The notes beneath the pieces were generated by a model, which was not told the origin of the DNA, did not search any database, and saw only the letters and a list, made by a program, of their open reading frames with translations. From positions 1 through 64,000 of the forward strand of contig NC_015312.1 in the NCBI RefSeq assembly GCF_000196675.2: 64,000 nt of DNA, in the 5' to 3' direction. Both the position numbers and the translations under genes were made by a program. Of the stretch, positions 14,562-23,457 are shown piece after piece. This DNA comes from Pseudonocardia benzenivorans CB1190. Lineage in GTDB: Bacteria > Actinomycetota > Actinomycetes > Mycobacteriales > Pseudonocardiaceae. The stretch's first letter is position 1. Each line of letters starts with the position of its first letter.

Positions 14562-14732
14562 ATGGCCAAGCGAAGGAAAGGCAAGAAGCCGTTCAACCGA
14601 CGCAACGATGCGTCACTACCCAGGAGAAGGGACGAGTCCGCTCTAGAGCGGACCCGCCTCATCCTCATCCTCATGCACGTCGTCTCCCTCGCACGGGAGT
14701 ACGTCGACGACGTGCTCGACTGGTGGCCGTAG
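14562..14732 (+). CDS. Small basic protein of unknown function
   Basis: A 56-residue product with a very basic N-terminus (MAKRRKGKKPFNRRND, RRRDE) and an amphipathic C-terminal helix ending EYVDDVLDWWP. ATG 14562 is chosen because AAGGGAGG sits five bases upstream. Similar short basic ORFs occur in integrative elements, but I do not recognise a family. The upstream inverted repeat and the operators near 14.1-14.2 kb suggest regulated expression. Confidence 0.55.
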   Translation: MAKRRKGKKPFNRRNDASLPRRRDESALERTRLILILMHVVSLAREYVDDVLDWWP

Positions 14733-14976
14733 TGGGCCGCCAGTGAGGAGCGGGTGGGCGTCGGAGTTCTGCAGGACCTCGGCGCCCATCCGTCGGGCCG
14801 GGCTCGCCGGCCGCGTGCACAACTATCGTTGTTCTGCGGTCGTATTTCTACCTGGGACGTGCACGTGTGCAGCTTTCCGTGACCGGCATCACGGCTGCCG
14901 GGGCATTTCCTGGAGCCGCGGCCAAGCGTCGCAACCCGGTCGGGAGGTCCGTCCGACGCCGCGAGATACTAGAATA

Positions 14977-15759
14977 GTGAACAGCACCACCCCGTCGGGT
15001 GTCACCCCGAAGTTCCGGCGCAGCCGGCAGCACCTCGACGACTACAACAAGGCGGCCAAGGAATACCTCGAACGTGGCCCGTTCGAGGTGTACGTCGATG
15101 CCCAGCCCGGCAGCGGCGACGCGGTCTACCGCGTGCGCGTCCTGGAGGCGCCCCCGGAGGATCTCGGCTTGATTCTCGGCGACGTGATCCACAACGCCCG
15201 TAGCGGCCTCGACCACATCGCTCACCGGCTTGTAGAAGCCAACGGGAAGAGCCCCGACGGCGCCCACTTCCCCGTCGGAAAAACGGGCGAGGAGTCGTTC
15301 CGCAAGGCGGTCAAGTCCGGGCTCGGCGACGCCTCGATCCCTGTCCGCGAGGCCGTCCGCGCCATGCGGATCTACCCGGGCGGGGGCGATGAGGATCTGT
15401 GCAACCTGCACGAGCTGGACCTGGCCGACAAGCACCGGCTCCTGACTCCCGTCGGGATGACGCTCTCCTCATTCGACCTGCTGACCCGCGTCAACGGAGT
15501 TGATGTGGGCCCGCTGACCATGCTGCCGCGCGATCCGATCTTCCCGATCGTGGAGGCGACCGAGGTGATGAGGATCGCCGAGGCGGCGCGGTTCGTCGAC
15601 ACGGGCCCGTTTTCCAACGACTACTCGTTCCGCTTCGGGCTCGCGATCGAGGCCCTGCTGGGGCCCGACGGCCTGCCGGAGCCGGTCGGCCCGGCTGTCG
15701 AGCGGTTGATCAGTCACGCCGAGGACGTCGCCGGTCAGCTGCTGCAGCTGATCCTCTGA
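14977..15759 (+). CDS. Hypothetical protein (260 aa), element cargo
   Basis: Starting at GTG 14977 the product is 260 residues and soluble, with no signal or membrane segment. It contains GDVIHNARSGLDHIAHRLVE (about residues 66-85). This motif is shared with uncharacterised actinobacterial proteins of similar size that carry an N.RS.LDH core. Codon usage is clearly coding. No good ribosome-binding site is visible, and TAGAAT at 14970-14975 sits just before the GTG, so the true start could be slightly downstream. Function is unknown. It lies between the control region and the IS array. Confidence 0.7.
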   Translation: MNSTTPSGVTPKFRRSRQHLDDYNKAAKEYLERGPFEVYVDAQPGSGDAVYRVRVLEAPPEDLGLILGDVIHNARSGLDHIAHRLVEANGKSPDGAHFPVGKTGEESFRKAVKSGLGDASIPVREAVRAMRIYPGGGDEDLCNLHELDLADKHRLLTPVGMTLSSFDLLTRVNGVDVGPLTMLPRDPIFPIVEATEVMRIAEAARFVDTGPFSNDYSFRFGLAIEALLGPDGLPEPVGPAVERLISHAEDVAGQLLQLIL

Positions 15760-15813
15760 TCGGACCTGGCTGGCGAGTTGCTTGCCGGCCGATGTGGAAC
15801 GGAGATGTTGACC

Positions 15814-16051
15814 ATGAGCTTGTCCCAGGGTGCGGGCATCGAGCAGCGGATCCATGCCGCAGCGGACTGGGCCAGAGCGCGAGAGCGCGAGGCCTCGGCC
15901 ATCGCTGACACGCAGGGCGCCGACCTCGCCAACCGGGCTCGGCCCGATGGTGACCGCGGCGACGTACTCGGCGGTGGCCGCGACGCTGGAGGAGGTCCTC
16001 GTGACGGGCACGTGGTCCGAGCGGGCCGCCAACGAGGAGGGGCAGCAGTGA
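15814..16051 (+). pseudogene. Small element gene with an apparent frameshift
   Basis: ATG 15814 has GGAG nine bases upstream and reads MSLSQGAGIEQRIHAAADWA onward with GC-rich third positions. Near 15945-15950 the coding signal moves to the +1 frame. That frame reads MVTAATYSAVAATLEEVL onward and stops at 16051, overlapping the next gene's GTG as GTGA. In the original frame the same DNA is Gly/Arg/Asp-rich, like an out-of-frame read. The simplest reading is a one-base indel in an about 78-residue helical protein. Function is unknown. Confidence 0.4.
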
Positions 16052-16314
16052 CGCAGGAGTACACCCCGTCGACGCCGACCTTCGTCGGTGGTCTCGCGGA
16101 CGTGACGCTCCACCTGCGGGGCGGGCAGAGCATCACGTTCCGGACTGACGAGTACGACGCCTCGGTGGACGACGAGTCCGGCGAGCTGGAGATCTTCGCG
16201 TTCTCGTACCCGCCGCGCAGCGTCGACCTGCCGAGCCGGCTGATCCACGTTCGCACGGAGGCGATAGACGCGATCACGCATGTCGACGTGGCGGCTCCGT
16301 CGACAGAGGCCTAG
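16048..16314 (+). CDS. Hypothetical small protein, 3' end overlapped by IS982
   Basis: GTG 16048 follows GAGGAGGGG with good spacing and overlaps the preceding stop as GTGA, suggesting translational coupling. The 88-residue product is soluble and acidic with beta-rich text (VTLHLRGGQSITFRTDEYDA). Its TAG stop (16312-16314) uses the first bases of the IS982 terminal repeat, so the natural C-terminus may have been replaced by the insertion. No family is recognised. Confidence 0.55.
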   Translation: MTQEYTPSTPTFVGGLADVTLHLRGGQSITFRTDEYDASVDDESGELEIFAFSYPPRSVDLPSRLIHVRTEAIDAITHVDVAAPSTEA

Positions 16315-17293
16315 ACGAGTAAGTCCGAACCCGGTCAGTGGTCGTAGGCGATCAAGGATCGGGTGATGGGCTGTCCGGTGGCGCGGTTGTGCCAGATCGC
16401 GGCGGTCAGGGCGAGCAGGCGCTGCCCGATCCGGGCGCTGACGCCGTCGATGCTGCGTCCGCCGTGCAGCTCGAGATCGAGTTGGCCCTTGAGGGTGTCG
16501 TTGACCGACTCGATGAGCTGGCGGATCGGTTTGAGCAGGTGTTCGCCCGGGCGTGGGGTGCGGTTGCGGTAGGAGGGCCGCAGCAGCACCACGCCACGCT
16601 CGGCCAGGTAGGTGTCGAGTTCGCGGGAGACGTAGCCCTTGTCGGCGATGATGGTCAGGCCGGGCCGGTCGGTGGTGAGGGTGGGGTCGTGGTCGAGCAC
16701 GGCCATCAGGACCTGGCGTTCGTCGAGCTTCGGGTCGGCCAATGCCCAGGTGATCGGCAGTCCGGCCGGGGTGCAGACCAGGTGCAGGCGCAGCCCCCAG
16801 AACCACCGCGAGTGCGACGGGCAGTAGCTGTAGCCGGCCCACCCGGCCAGGTTCGAGCGTTTCGCGGTGGGCCGGGAACGGGCGCACTCGACCGGGGTGG
16901 AGTCCACGACCCAGACGGGGTCGGCCCACAGGTCGGTGTCGCCGGCCAGCTCGCGGATGACCCGCTTGATCAGTGACACCGCCGAGCGCAGCCGCTTGTT
17001 GTAGCCGGACTGGCCCGGCAGGTACGGGAACGCGGCTGGTAGCGCCCGGGGCACGAACCGTAGCCAACGGGCCTCGGAGCGGACTCCCAGCAGCACCTGC
17101 GCCACGGCCAGGGTGAGCAGCTCGGCGTCGGAGAGCTTCGGTGGCCTGCCCGGGCGGGTGCGTTTGCCCAGCCAGTCGTCGATCTTGACGTAGAGTGCGG
17201 TCAGGAGGGTGTTGAGGTCGGTCGTCACAAACTGATCTTCAACACCCTCCCGTCACGTCCCGGGCCCGGCACGCCGTTAGGACTTACTCGTCT
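16313..17293 (-). mobile_element. IS982-family element, copy 1 (intact)
   Basis: A 981-base element bounded by perfect terminal repeats AGACGAGTAAGTCC (16313-16326) and GGACTTACTCGTCT (17280-17293). It carries one complete transposase. It abuts copy 2 with no intervening base at 17293/17294. No flanking target duplication can be read because of the tandem arrangement. Confidence 0.88.
16335..17228 (-). CDS. IS982-family transposase
   Basis: A 297-residue DDE transposase. The N-terminus RPPKLSDAELLTLAVAQVLL is characteristic of IS982. The catalytic region includes VWVVDSTPVECARS, GLTIIADKGYVSRELD, and an acidic residue near QLIESVNDTLKGQLDLE. Length is normal for the family and the frame is intact, so this copy may be active. 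It reads leftward and the ATG at 17228 is family-typical. Confidence 0.9.
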   Translation of the reverse strand: MTTDLNTLLTALYVKIDDWLGKRTRPGRPPKLSDAELLTLAVAQVLLGVRSEARWLRFVPRALPAAFPYLPGQSGYNKRLRSAVSLIKRVIRELAGDTDLWADPVWVVDSTPVECARSRPTAKRSNLAGWAGYSYCPSHSRWFWGLRLHLVCTPAGLPITWALADPKLDERQVLMAVLDHDPTLTTDRPGLTIIADKGYVSRELDTYLAERGVVLLRPSYRNRTPRPGEHLLKPIRQLIESVNDTLKGQLDLELHGGRSIDGVSARIGQRLLALTAAIWHNRATGQPITRSLIAYDH

Positions 17294-17695
17294 AGACGAG
17301 TAAGTCTGAACCCGGTCAGTGGTCGTGGGCGATCTGGGACCGGGTGAGGGGCTGTCCGGTGGCGCGGTTGTGCCAGATGGCGGCGGTCAGGGCGAGCAGG
17401 CGTTGGCCGATGCGGGCGCCGACGCCGTCGATGCTGCGTCCGCCGTGGAGTTCGAGATCGAGTTGGCCTTTGAGGGTGTCGTTGACCGACTCGATCAGCT
17501 GCCGGACCGGTTTGAGCAGGTGCTCACCGGGTGTCGGCGCTCACGTAATTCCCCAGGTTGAGCCGGTTCTCGCTCACGTAATTCCGCAGGTCGGCGCTCA
17601 CGTAATTCCTCAGCGGGAGGGCGAGCGTGGCGTCGTGGGTGTGGTCCTCGCAGGCATGAGGCTGCCGCCGTCGGTCGGATCTGGCGGAGGCGTGA

Positions 17696-19462
17696 GTGGC
17701 GAGGAGAACGTTCGACGTGGTCGATGTGACCGAGATATTGATCCACTGGCATGCGGGCCGGTCGCAGAGCGAGATCGCGGCCAGCCTGGGGGTGGACCGC
17801 AAGACGGTGAAGAAGTACGTGTCCCCGGCGCTGGAGGCCGGGGTCAGCCCGGGTGACCGGCAGCGGGCCAAGGCCGAGTGGGAGCAGCTGGTCCGCGGCT
17901 GGTTTCCCGGGCTGGCGAACACGAGGCTGCGGCAGATCACCTGGCCGGAGTTCGACCGCCACCGCGACCTGATCGCCGAGCTGCTGGCCGCTGGGGTCAC
18001 GAAGGCGACGATCTGGCAGCGGCTGCGCGACGAACACGGCGTGGCCGCGTCCGCGGCCTCGCTGAAGCGGTGGATCGCCGCGACGCTGCCCGACCAGGGT
18101 GTCCGCGAGCGGGTCACGGTGCTGCGTGAGGACCCGCCGCCGGGTGCGGAGGCGCAGATCGACTACGGGTTCCTCGGATCGTGGACCGACCCGGTCGGCG
18201 GGCGCCGGCGGCGGGTGTGGGCGTTCGTGATGGTGTTGTCGTTCTCCCGGCACGTGTTCGTCCGCCCGGTGCTGACCATGGACCAGCATGCCTGGACCGC
18301 CGCGCACGTCGCGGCGTTCGAGTTCTTCGGCGGGGTCCCGGTCCGGCTGGTGCCGGACAACCTGCGCACCGGGGTGGACCGGGCCGATCTCTACGACCCG
18401 AAGCTCAACCGCTCCTATGCCGAGCTCGCCGAGCACTACGGCACGTTGATCGACCCGGCCCGGGCGCGGAAGCCGAAGGACAAGCCGCGGGTGGAGCGGC
18501 AGATGCCCTATGTCCGGGACTCGTTCTGGCGCGGGCGGGTGTTCGGGTCGCTGGAGCAGATGCAGGCCGAGGCCGAGCACTGGTGCCGCGAGGTCGCCGC
18601 CCGCCGTCAGTGTCGCCCGCTCGGCGGCGCCCAGCCCGGTGCGGTGTTCGCCGCAGCTGAGGCTGATGAGCTGAACCCGTTGCCGCGCACCCAGTTCGTG
18701 TTGGCCCGGTGGAGCAGCGCCACGGTCGGGCCGGACATCCATGTCAAGGTCGGCAAGGCGCTCTACTCGGTGCCGTGGCGTCACATCGGCCAGCGCGTCG
18801 ACGCCCGGGCGACGGCGACGAGCGTGCAGATCTTCGCCCGCGGCGACGACGGGGGCAGCCAGTTGATCGCGACGCATCCGGTCAGCACCTCGGCGCGGCT
18901 CAAGCGCACCGACCTGGCCCACTACCCGCCGGAGAAGATCGCGTTCCGGATGCGGACCCCGGTCTGGTGTCGCACCCGCGCCGCCGAGATCGGCGAGAAC
19001 ACGACCGCGGTGATCGCCGAGTTGCTCGCGGTGAATGCGCTGTTCCGGCTGCGCGCCGCCCAAGGCGTCCTCGGCCTGGCCGACAAGCACGGTCCGGCCC
19101 GGCTCGAGCGCGCCGCCGGGAAGGCACTGGCCGCGGGTGACCCGTCCTATCGGACGATTCGTGGCATCCTCGCCGCCGGTCTGGAGGCCGAACCCGCCCC
19201 ACCGCCCACCGGTGACGGAGGTGCTGCGGCGTTCCTGCACGGGCCTTCGCGGCTGTTCGTGAACGTCATCCCCATGCCCACTACGGGCAGCGGTCATGAT
19301 CCCGGCGGGAGCACGAGCGCGATGACCGACACCATGACCGCGGCCGCGGATGCCTGCGACCAGCACTCGAGCAGCAGCGACGAGCAGACCTCCCCCGGGT
19401 CGGTCGGCGAGGCCGGGACGACGAACGCCGCCGACACCAACAACAACGAGGTGTCGGCGTGA
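17696..19462 (+). CDS. istA: IS21-family transposase IstA
   Basis: A 588-residue DDE transposase. An N-terminal HTH (QSEIAASLGVDRKTVKKYV, about residues 20-38) is followed by the rve-type core with AQIDYGFLG, a second acidic residue in VRLVPDNLRTGV, and Glu in KPRVERQMPYVRDSFW. The C-terminal tail is Ser/Thr-rich. The GTG start at 17696 follows TGGCGGAGGCG. It overlaps istB by four bases (GTGA at 19459-19462), which implies translational coupling. The frame is intact. Confidence 0.92.
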   Translation: MARRTFDVVDVTEILIHWHAGRSQSEIAASLGVDRKTVKKYVSPALEAGVSPGDRQRAKAEWEQLVRGWFPGLANTRLRQITWPEFDRHRDLIAELLAAGVTKATIWQRLRDEHGVAASAASLKRWIAATLPDQGVRERVTVLREDPPPGAEAQIDYGFLGSWTDPVGGRRRRVWAFVMVLSFSRHVFVRPVLTMDQHAWTAAHVAAFEFFGGVPVRLVPDNLRTGVDRADLYDPKLNRSYAELAEHYGTLIDPARARKPKDKPRVERQMPYVRDSFWRGRVFGSLEQMQAEAEHWCREVAARRQCRPLGGAQPGAVFAAAEADELNPLPRTQFVLARWSSATVGPDIHVKVGKALYSVPWRHIGQRVDARATATSVQIFARGDDGGSQLIATHPVSTSARLKRTDLAHYPPEKIAFRMRTPVWCRTRAAEIGENTTAVIAELLAVNALFRLRAAQGVLGLADKHGPARLERAAGKALAAGDPSYRTIRGILAAGLEAEPAPPPTGDGGAAAFLHGPSRLFVNVIPMPTTGSGHDPGGSTSAMTDTMTAAADACDQHSSSSDEQTSPGSVGEAGTTNAADTNNNEVSA

Positions 19463-20271
19463 TCATCGATGCTCAGCTGCACCAGGCACTGCGCGCGCTG
19501 AAGCTGTCCGGGATGCGCGAGACCCTCGACGCCCGGCTGGCCCAAGCCCGCGCCGGGGAACTCGGGCATCTGGAGTTCCTGCAGGTCCTCTGCCACGACG
19601 AGATCGCCCGCCGCGAGACCCAGGCCATCACCCGCCGGATCCGCCGCGCCCAGTTCGAGTCCCAGGCCACCCTCGAGGAGTTCGACTTCGCCGCCTCGCC
19701 GAAACTGCCCGCCGCCCAGATCCGTGACCTCGCCGCGCTGCGCTGGCTCGCCGCCGGGGAGTCCGTGATCCTCTATGGCCCGGTCGGCGTCGGGAAAACC
19801 CATGTCGCCCAAGCCCTGGGCCGCCTGGCGATCCGCCACGGCGGCGACGTCCGGTTCACCAAGACCAGCCGGCTACTGGCCACCCTCGCCGGCGGCCACA
19901 CCGACCGGACCTGGGACCGGCGCCTGGCCGAGCTGGTCCGGCCCGCCGTGTTGATCTGCGACGACTTCGGCATGCGCGAGCTCACCCCCGCCCAGGCCGA
20001 CGACCTCTACGAACTCGTCTGCGCCCGCGCCGCGGCCGGGCGCAGCCTGGTGCTCACCTCCAACCGCTCCCCGGTCGACTGGTATCCACTGTTCCCCAAC
20101 CCCGTCGTCGCCGAGTCCCTGCTCGACCGGCTCATCAACACCAGCCACCAAGTCTTCATGAACGGACCGAGCTACCGCCCCAAGCAGCGCCCTGCGGGCG
20201 CGGGAGTGTCCGATCTTCGGTGTAACTGGTCTGTAGCTCCGGGCGTGTCCCGGGGGAAGGACCACCAATGA
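19459..20271 (+). pseudogene. istB: IS21-family ATPase IstB, 3' end interrupted by IS256
   Basis: IstB is the AAA+ helper of IstA. It has Walker A GPVGVGKTHVAQALG (about residues 108-122) and Walker B VLICDDFGMRELT. The native frame runs to 20193. It then enters the IS256 element and gains an artificial tail ending at 20271. The lost end resumes at 21594-21624. Removing the IS256 and one GCGGGCGC copy restores a 257-residue protein ending AGAALPAKEATG. Only about 12 residues are replaced, so partial function is possible. Confidence 0.85.
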
Positions 20272-21585
20272 CCGACACGATCGAGCCCATGCCGCGGGCT
20301 CGGATTGATCACCAGCAGTTCGCTCAGCAGTTGGTGGAGGCCGCCAAGGCCGACGGGGTGGAGCTCGTCGGCCCGGACGGGCTGCTCACCGGGCTGACCA
20401 AAACAGTGCTCGAGACCGCCCTGGAAGCCGAGCTCAGCGAGCACCTGGGCTATGACCGCCACGACCCGGCCGGGCGCGACGGCGGGAACTCCCGCAACGG
20501 CACCCGCACCAAGACCGTGCTCACCGAGATCGGCCCGGTCGAGATCGAGGTGCCGCGCGACCGCGACGCCAGCTTCGAGCCTCAGATCGTGCGCAAGCGC
20601 CAACGCCGCCTGGACGGGATCGACGAGATCGTGCTGTCGCTGACCGCCCGCGGCCTGACCACCGGGGAGGTGGCCGCGCACTTCGCCGAGGTCTACGGGG
20701 CCAAGGTCTCCAAGGACACCATCTCGAGGATCACCGACAAGGTCCTCGACGAGCTGGGCGAGTGGCAGAACCGCCCGCTCGACGCCGTCTATCCGGTGCT
20801 GTTCATCGACGCTCTCTACGTCAAAGTCCGCGACGGGCAGGTCACCAACCGGCCCTTCTACGTGGTCATCGGGGTGACCGTGGACGGGCAGCGCGACATC
20901 CTCGGGATCTGGGCCGGCGAGGGCGGCACCGGTGGGGAGGGCGCGAAGTTCTGGCTGCAGGTTCTGACCGAGATCAAAAACCGCGGGGTCGGCGATGTGT
21001 GCATCGCCGTCTGCGACGGCCTGAAGGGCCTGCCCGAGGCGATCACCACCGCCTGGCCGCAGGCGGTGGTGCAGACGTGTGTGTTGCACCTGATCCGCAA
21101 CACCTTCCGCTACGCCTCCCGGCGCTACTGGGAGCAGCTGGCCAAGGACCTGCGCCCGGTCTACACCGCCCCGACCGAGGCCGCGGCCCAGGCCCGGTTC
21201 GCCGAGTTCGCCGAGACCTGGGGCGGGCAGTATCCGGCGATCATCGCGCTGTGGCGGGCGGCGTGGTCGGAGTTCGTGCCGTTCCTGGACTACGACGTGG
21301 AGATCCGCAAGGTCATCTGCTCCACGAATGCGATCGAGTCGCTCAACGCCCGCTACCGGCGGGCGATCAAGGCCCGGGGGCACTTCCCGACCGAGCAGGC
21401 CGCGCTGAAGTGCCTCTACCTGGTCACCCGCTCACTCGACCCCACCGGGAAGGGCCGAACCCGCTGGGCGATGCGCTGGAAGCCGGCCCTGAACGCCTTC
21501 GCGATCACCTTCGCCGGCCGTATCGTCCCCAGCAACGGAAACTAGCCGCCACCCCGGCCAGTTACACCGTTCCTCTGACACTCCC
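20202..21585 (+). mobile_element. IS256-family element, copy A
   Basis: A 1,384-base element starting GGGAGTGTCCGATCTTCGG and ending with the inverse of GGGAGTGTCAGAGGAACGG, with GTGTAACTGG shared inside both ends. It is flanked by the 8-bp target duplication GCGGGCGC at 20194-20201 and 21586-21593. It inserted near the end of istB of the IS21 element. Copy B at 56.4 kb has the same length and appears identical. Confidence 0.93.
20268..21545 (+). CDS. IS256-family (mutator-type) transposase
   Basis: A 425-residue transposase beginning MTDTIEPMPRARIDHQQFAQ. It has the family residues: first Asp in LFIDALYVKVRDG, second Asp in VCDGLKGLPEA, the CxxH motif CVLHLIRNTFRYA, and catalytic Glu in CSTNAIESLNARYRRA. 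Length is normal and the frame is intact. AAGGACC lies just before the ATG. The translated product is identical to the copy at 56460-57737, so transposition within this genome was recent. Confidence 0.95.
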   Translation: MTDTIEPMPRARIDHQQFAQQLVEAAKADGVELVGPDGLLTGLTKTVLETALEAELSEHLGYDRHDPAGRDGGNSRNGTRTKTVLTEIGPVEIEVPRDRDASFEPQIVRKRQRRLDGIDEIVLSLTARGLTTGEVAAHFAEVYGAKVSKDTISRITDKVLDELGEWQNRPLDAVYPVLFIDALYVKVRDGQVTNRPFYVVIGVTVDGQRDILGIWAGEGGTGGEGAKFWLQVLTEIKNRGVGDVCIAVCDGLKGLPEAITTAWPQAVVQTCVLHLIRNTFRYASRRYWEQLAKDLRPVYTAPTEAAAQARFAEFAETWGGQYPAIIALWRAAWSEFVPFLDYDVEIRKVICSTNAIESLNARYRRAIKARGHFPTEQAALKCLYLVTRSLDPTGKGRTRWAMRWKPALNAFAITFAGRIVPSNGN

Positions 21586-22457
21586 GCGGGCGCAGCTCTA
21601 CCGGCGAAGGAGGCCACCGGGTAGAACATCACCAGGACCCACCACCTGCGGAATTACCTGAGCACAACCCCGCGGAATTGCGTGAGCGCCCACACCGGGG
21701 CGTGGTGCGCGGTTGCGATACGACGGTCGCAGCAGCATCACGCCCCGCTCGGCCAGGTAGGCGTCGAGTTCGCGGGAGACGTAGCCCTTGTCGGCGATGA
21801 TCGTCAGGCCGGTCCGGCCGGTGGTCAGGGCCGGGTCGTGGTCGAGCACGGCCATCAGCACATGGCGTTCGTCGAGTTTCGGGTCGGCCAGCGCCCAGGC
21901 CACGGGGAGCCCGGCCGGGGTGCAGATCAGGTGCAGGCGCAGTCCCCAGAAAACCGCGAGTGCGAGGGGCAGTAGCTGTAGCCGGCCCACCCGGCCAGGT
22001 TCGAGCGTTTGGCCGTCGGGCGGGAGCGGGCGCACTCGACCGGGGTGGAGTCGACGATCCAGACTGGGTCGGCCCACAGGTCGGTGTCGGTAGCCAGCAC
22101 CCGGATCAGGCGTTTGATCAGCGGCAGAGCGTTGCGTAGGCGCTTGTTGTAGCCGGACTGGCCGGGCAGGTACGGGAACGCGGCGGGCAGCGCGCGGGGC
22201 ACAAACCGCAGCCAGCGGGCCTCGGAGCGGACTCCGAGCAGGACCTGGGCCACGGCCAGGGTGAGCAGCTCGGCGTCGGACAGCTTCGGTGGGCGCCCGG
22301 TCCGGGTGCACCTGCCCAGCAGGTCATCGATCTTCACATAGAGTGCGGTCAGGAGGGTGTTCAGGTCGGTCGACACAACCGGATCTTGAACACCCTCCTG
22401 CCCCGTCCACGGCCGCCACGCCGTTAGGACTTACTCGTCTAGGACGCGCAGCCCGTC

Positions 22458-22679
22458 TCATCGGTCGGGGGCCGCGGCGCCCGCATCAGTGGCAGCACGC
22501 CGGCGCTCTACGAGCTGCCCGGCGATGTTGGTGCCGATCAGCCGCAGGATCTTGGCCGAGTACGCGTGTCGGGCCTCGATGTCCTCGGCGATGTCGTCGA
22601 GCAAGCCCCGGGGCGTCGCTGATCCGCTCGTGACAGAATTCGAGTTTACAATTTTGACATGACGAAGAATTCGCGACAT
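22458..22679 (-). CDS. Hypothetical small protein
   Basis: From ATG 22679 the leftward ORF gives 73 residues. The C-terminal part (TPRGLLDDIAEDIEARHAYS then AKILRLIGTNIAGQLVERRR) looks like a genuine helical protein with coding-type codon bias. The N-terminal 18 residues are AT-richer and less convincing, so the true start may lie further in. It is the first ORF after the IS982 pair and could be the shortened remnant of a longer element gene. Confidence 0.4.
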   Translation of the reverse strand: MSRILRHVKIVNSNSVTSGSATPRGLLDDIAEDIEARHAYSAKILRLIGTNIAGQLVERRRAATDAGAAAPDR

Positions 22680-22894
22680 GCTGTGGATCGAAATGCGACC
22701 GATCAGCGGCATATCGCTGCGCGACACATCGGTGCGTCCGGGTGATCTTGCGTAGGTTCGTACGGCAGAGATCTCACGACCAGCTAAGTCTCGGTCGTCG
22801 GCCCGATCAGTTGTCTTACGGTTGGCGCCCTTGATGTCGGTGGTCGCCGCGAAGCTCGGGCCTCGGATGTGCCTCGGTGAGGCGGCGCCTCGCA

Positions 22895-23455
22895 TTAGAC
22901 CTCAGGTTTTCGTGCTCGGCTATGACTCTCCAACTCGGCCACGGAGATAGTCTGCTGGCGGCCGATCATTTTTTGTGCCACCAGGACTCCCGCGCTGTGG
23001 GGCGGCTCTCCCGAATGGCTCGCTGATGCGTCTGTAAGTAGCCACGCGCGTACCCCTCGTTCGAATGCGTCGACCACCGTCTTGAGAACGCAAACCTCGG
23101 TATCGATCCCACAGACGAACATGTCGGTCCAGCCGTGTTCTCGTGCGAGCTCGGCGCCTTCCTCCGTGAATAGCGTGTAGACCTTCTTATCGACAACGGC
23201 CAGCGCCTGCTTGCTCAGCTCCTGGAGCTCGTCGACGATGTCGATCTCGGGTGACTCCTTGAGCTTCGACCAGCCCATGATCTTTTCGAAGGGGCTGCCG
23301 TGGTAGTTCAGGTACCGCGTGAAGACGACGTCGTGGCCCTTCTCCAGCCACTCCCGCACGAGTTGCTCGATCACCGGCACGACGTGCCGGGAGTGCTCGG
23401 TGACGAAGCCGTTCTGGACGTCGACGACGACCAGGACCGGGTTGATCTCTGCCAC
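22895..23455 (-). CDS. Isochorismatase-family cysteine hydrolase
   Basis: A 186-residue alpha/beta hydrolase of the nicotinamidase/isochorismatase superfamily. The Asp-Lys-Cys triad is visible: Asp12 in LVVVDVQNGF, Lys90 or Lys91 in VVDKKVYTLF, and Cys122 in GIDTEVCVLKTV. The substrate is unknown. Its ATG (23455) lies two bases after the stop of the HTH regulator gene, so the two form an operon. Similar hydrolases recur beside HTH regulators in actinobacterial genomes. The GC content of the last 200 bases is lower than that of neighbours. Confidence 0.85.
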   Translation of the reverse strand: MAEINPVLVVVDVQNGFVTEHSRHVVPVIEQLVREWLEKGHDVVFTRYLNYHGSPFEKIMGWSKLKESPEIDIVDELQELSKQALAVVDKKVYTLFTEEGAELAREHGWTDMFVCGIDTEVCVLKTVVDAFERGVRAWLLTDASASHSGEPPHSAGVLVAQKMIGRQQTISVAELESHSRARKPEV

Positions 23456-23457
23456 GC

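Larger units (their letters stand above)
17532..21694 (+). mobile_element. IS21-family element A, split by IS256
   Basis: Ends are TGTCGGCGCTCACGTAATTCC (17532-17552) and the inverse of TGTGGGCGCTCACGCAATTCC (ending 21694). A 5-bp target duplication CCGGG flanks it at 17527-17531 and 21695-21699. GCTCACGTAATTCC is repeated at 17539, 17572 and 17596, with related copies at the right end; multiple terminal repeats are typical of IS21. An IS256-family element sits inside istB. Without it the IS21 is 2,771 bases. Confidence 0.85.
17319..22376 (-). pseudogene. Disrupted IS982-family transposase
   Basis: The 5' part is read from 22376 leftward to about 21950 (to SYCPSHSR), where a frameshift moves the homology to another frame (FWGLRLHLICTPAGLPVAWA onward). 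The frame continues to about 21700, where the IS21 element interrupts it. The C-terminal part resumes at 17531-17319. It carries two independent lesions and cannot make transposase. Its ends may still be usable by the intact copy next to it. Confidence 0.8.
17294..22440 (-). mobile_element. IS982-family element, copy 2, split by IS21
   Basis: It begins AGACGAGTAAGTC at 17294 and ends GGACTTACTCGTCT at 22440. An IS21-family element (17532-21694) with a CCGGG duplication interrupts it. Without the IS21 and one target copy it would be about 979 bases, matching copy 1. Its sequence differs from copy 1 (N-terminus MSTDLNTLL...DDLLGRCTRTG against MTTDLNTLL...DDWLGKRTRPG), so it is a separate insertion, not a fresh duplicate. 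Confidence 0.82.

Noticed and set aside
16300..22450. Target duplication around the IS982 pair
   Set aside because: Left flank GAGGCCT and right flank AGGACGC do not match, so no duplication can be claimed.
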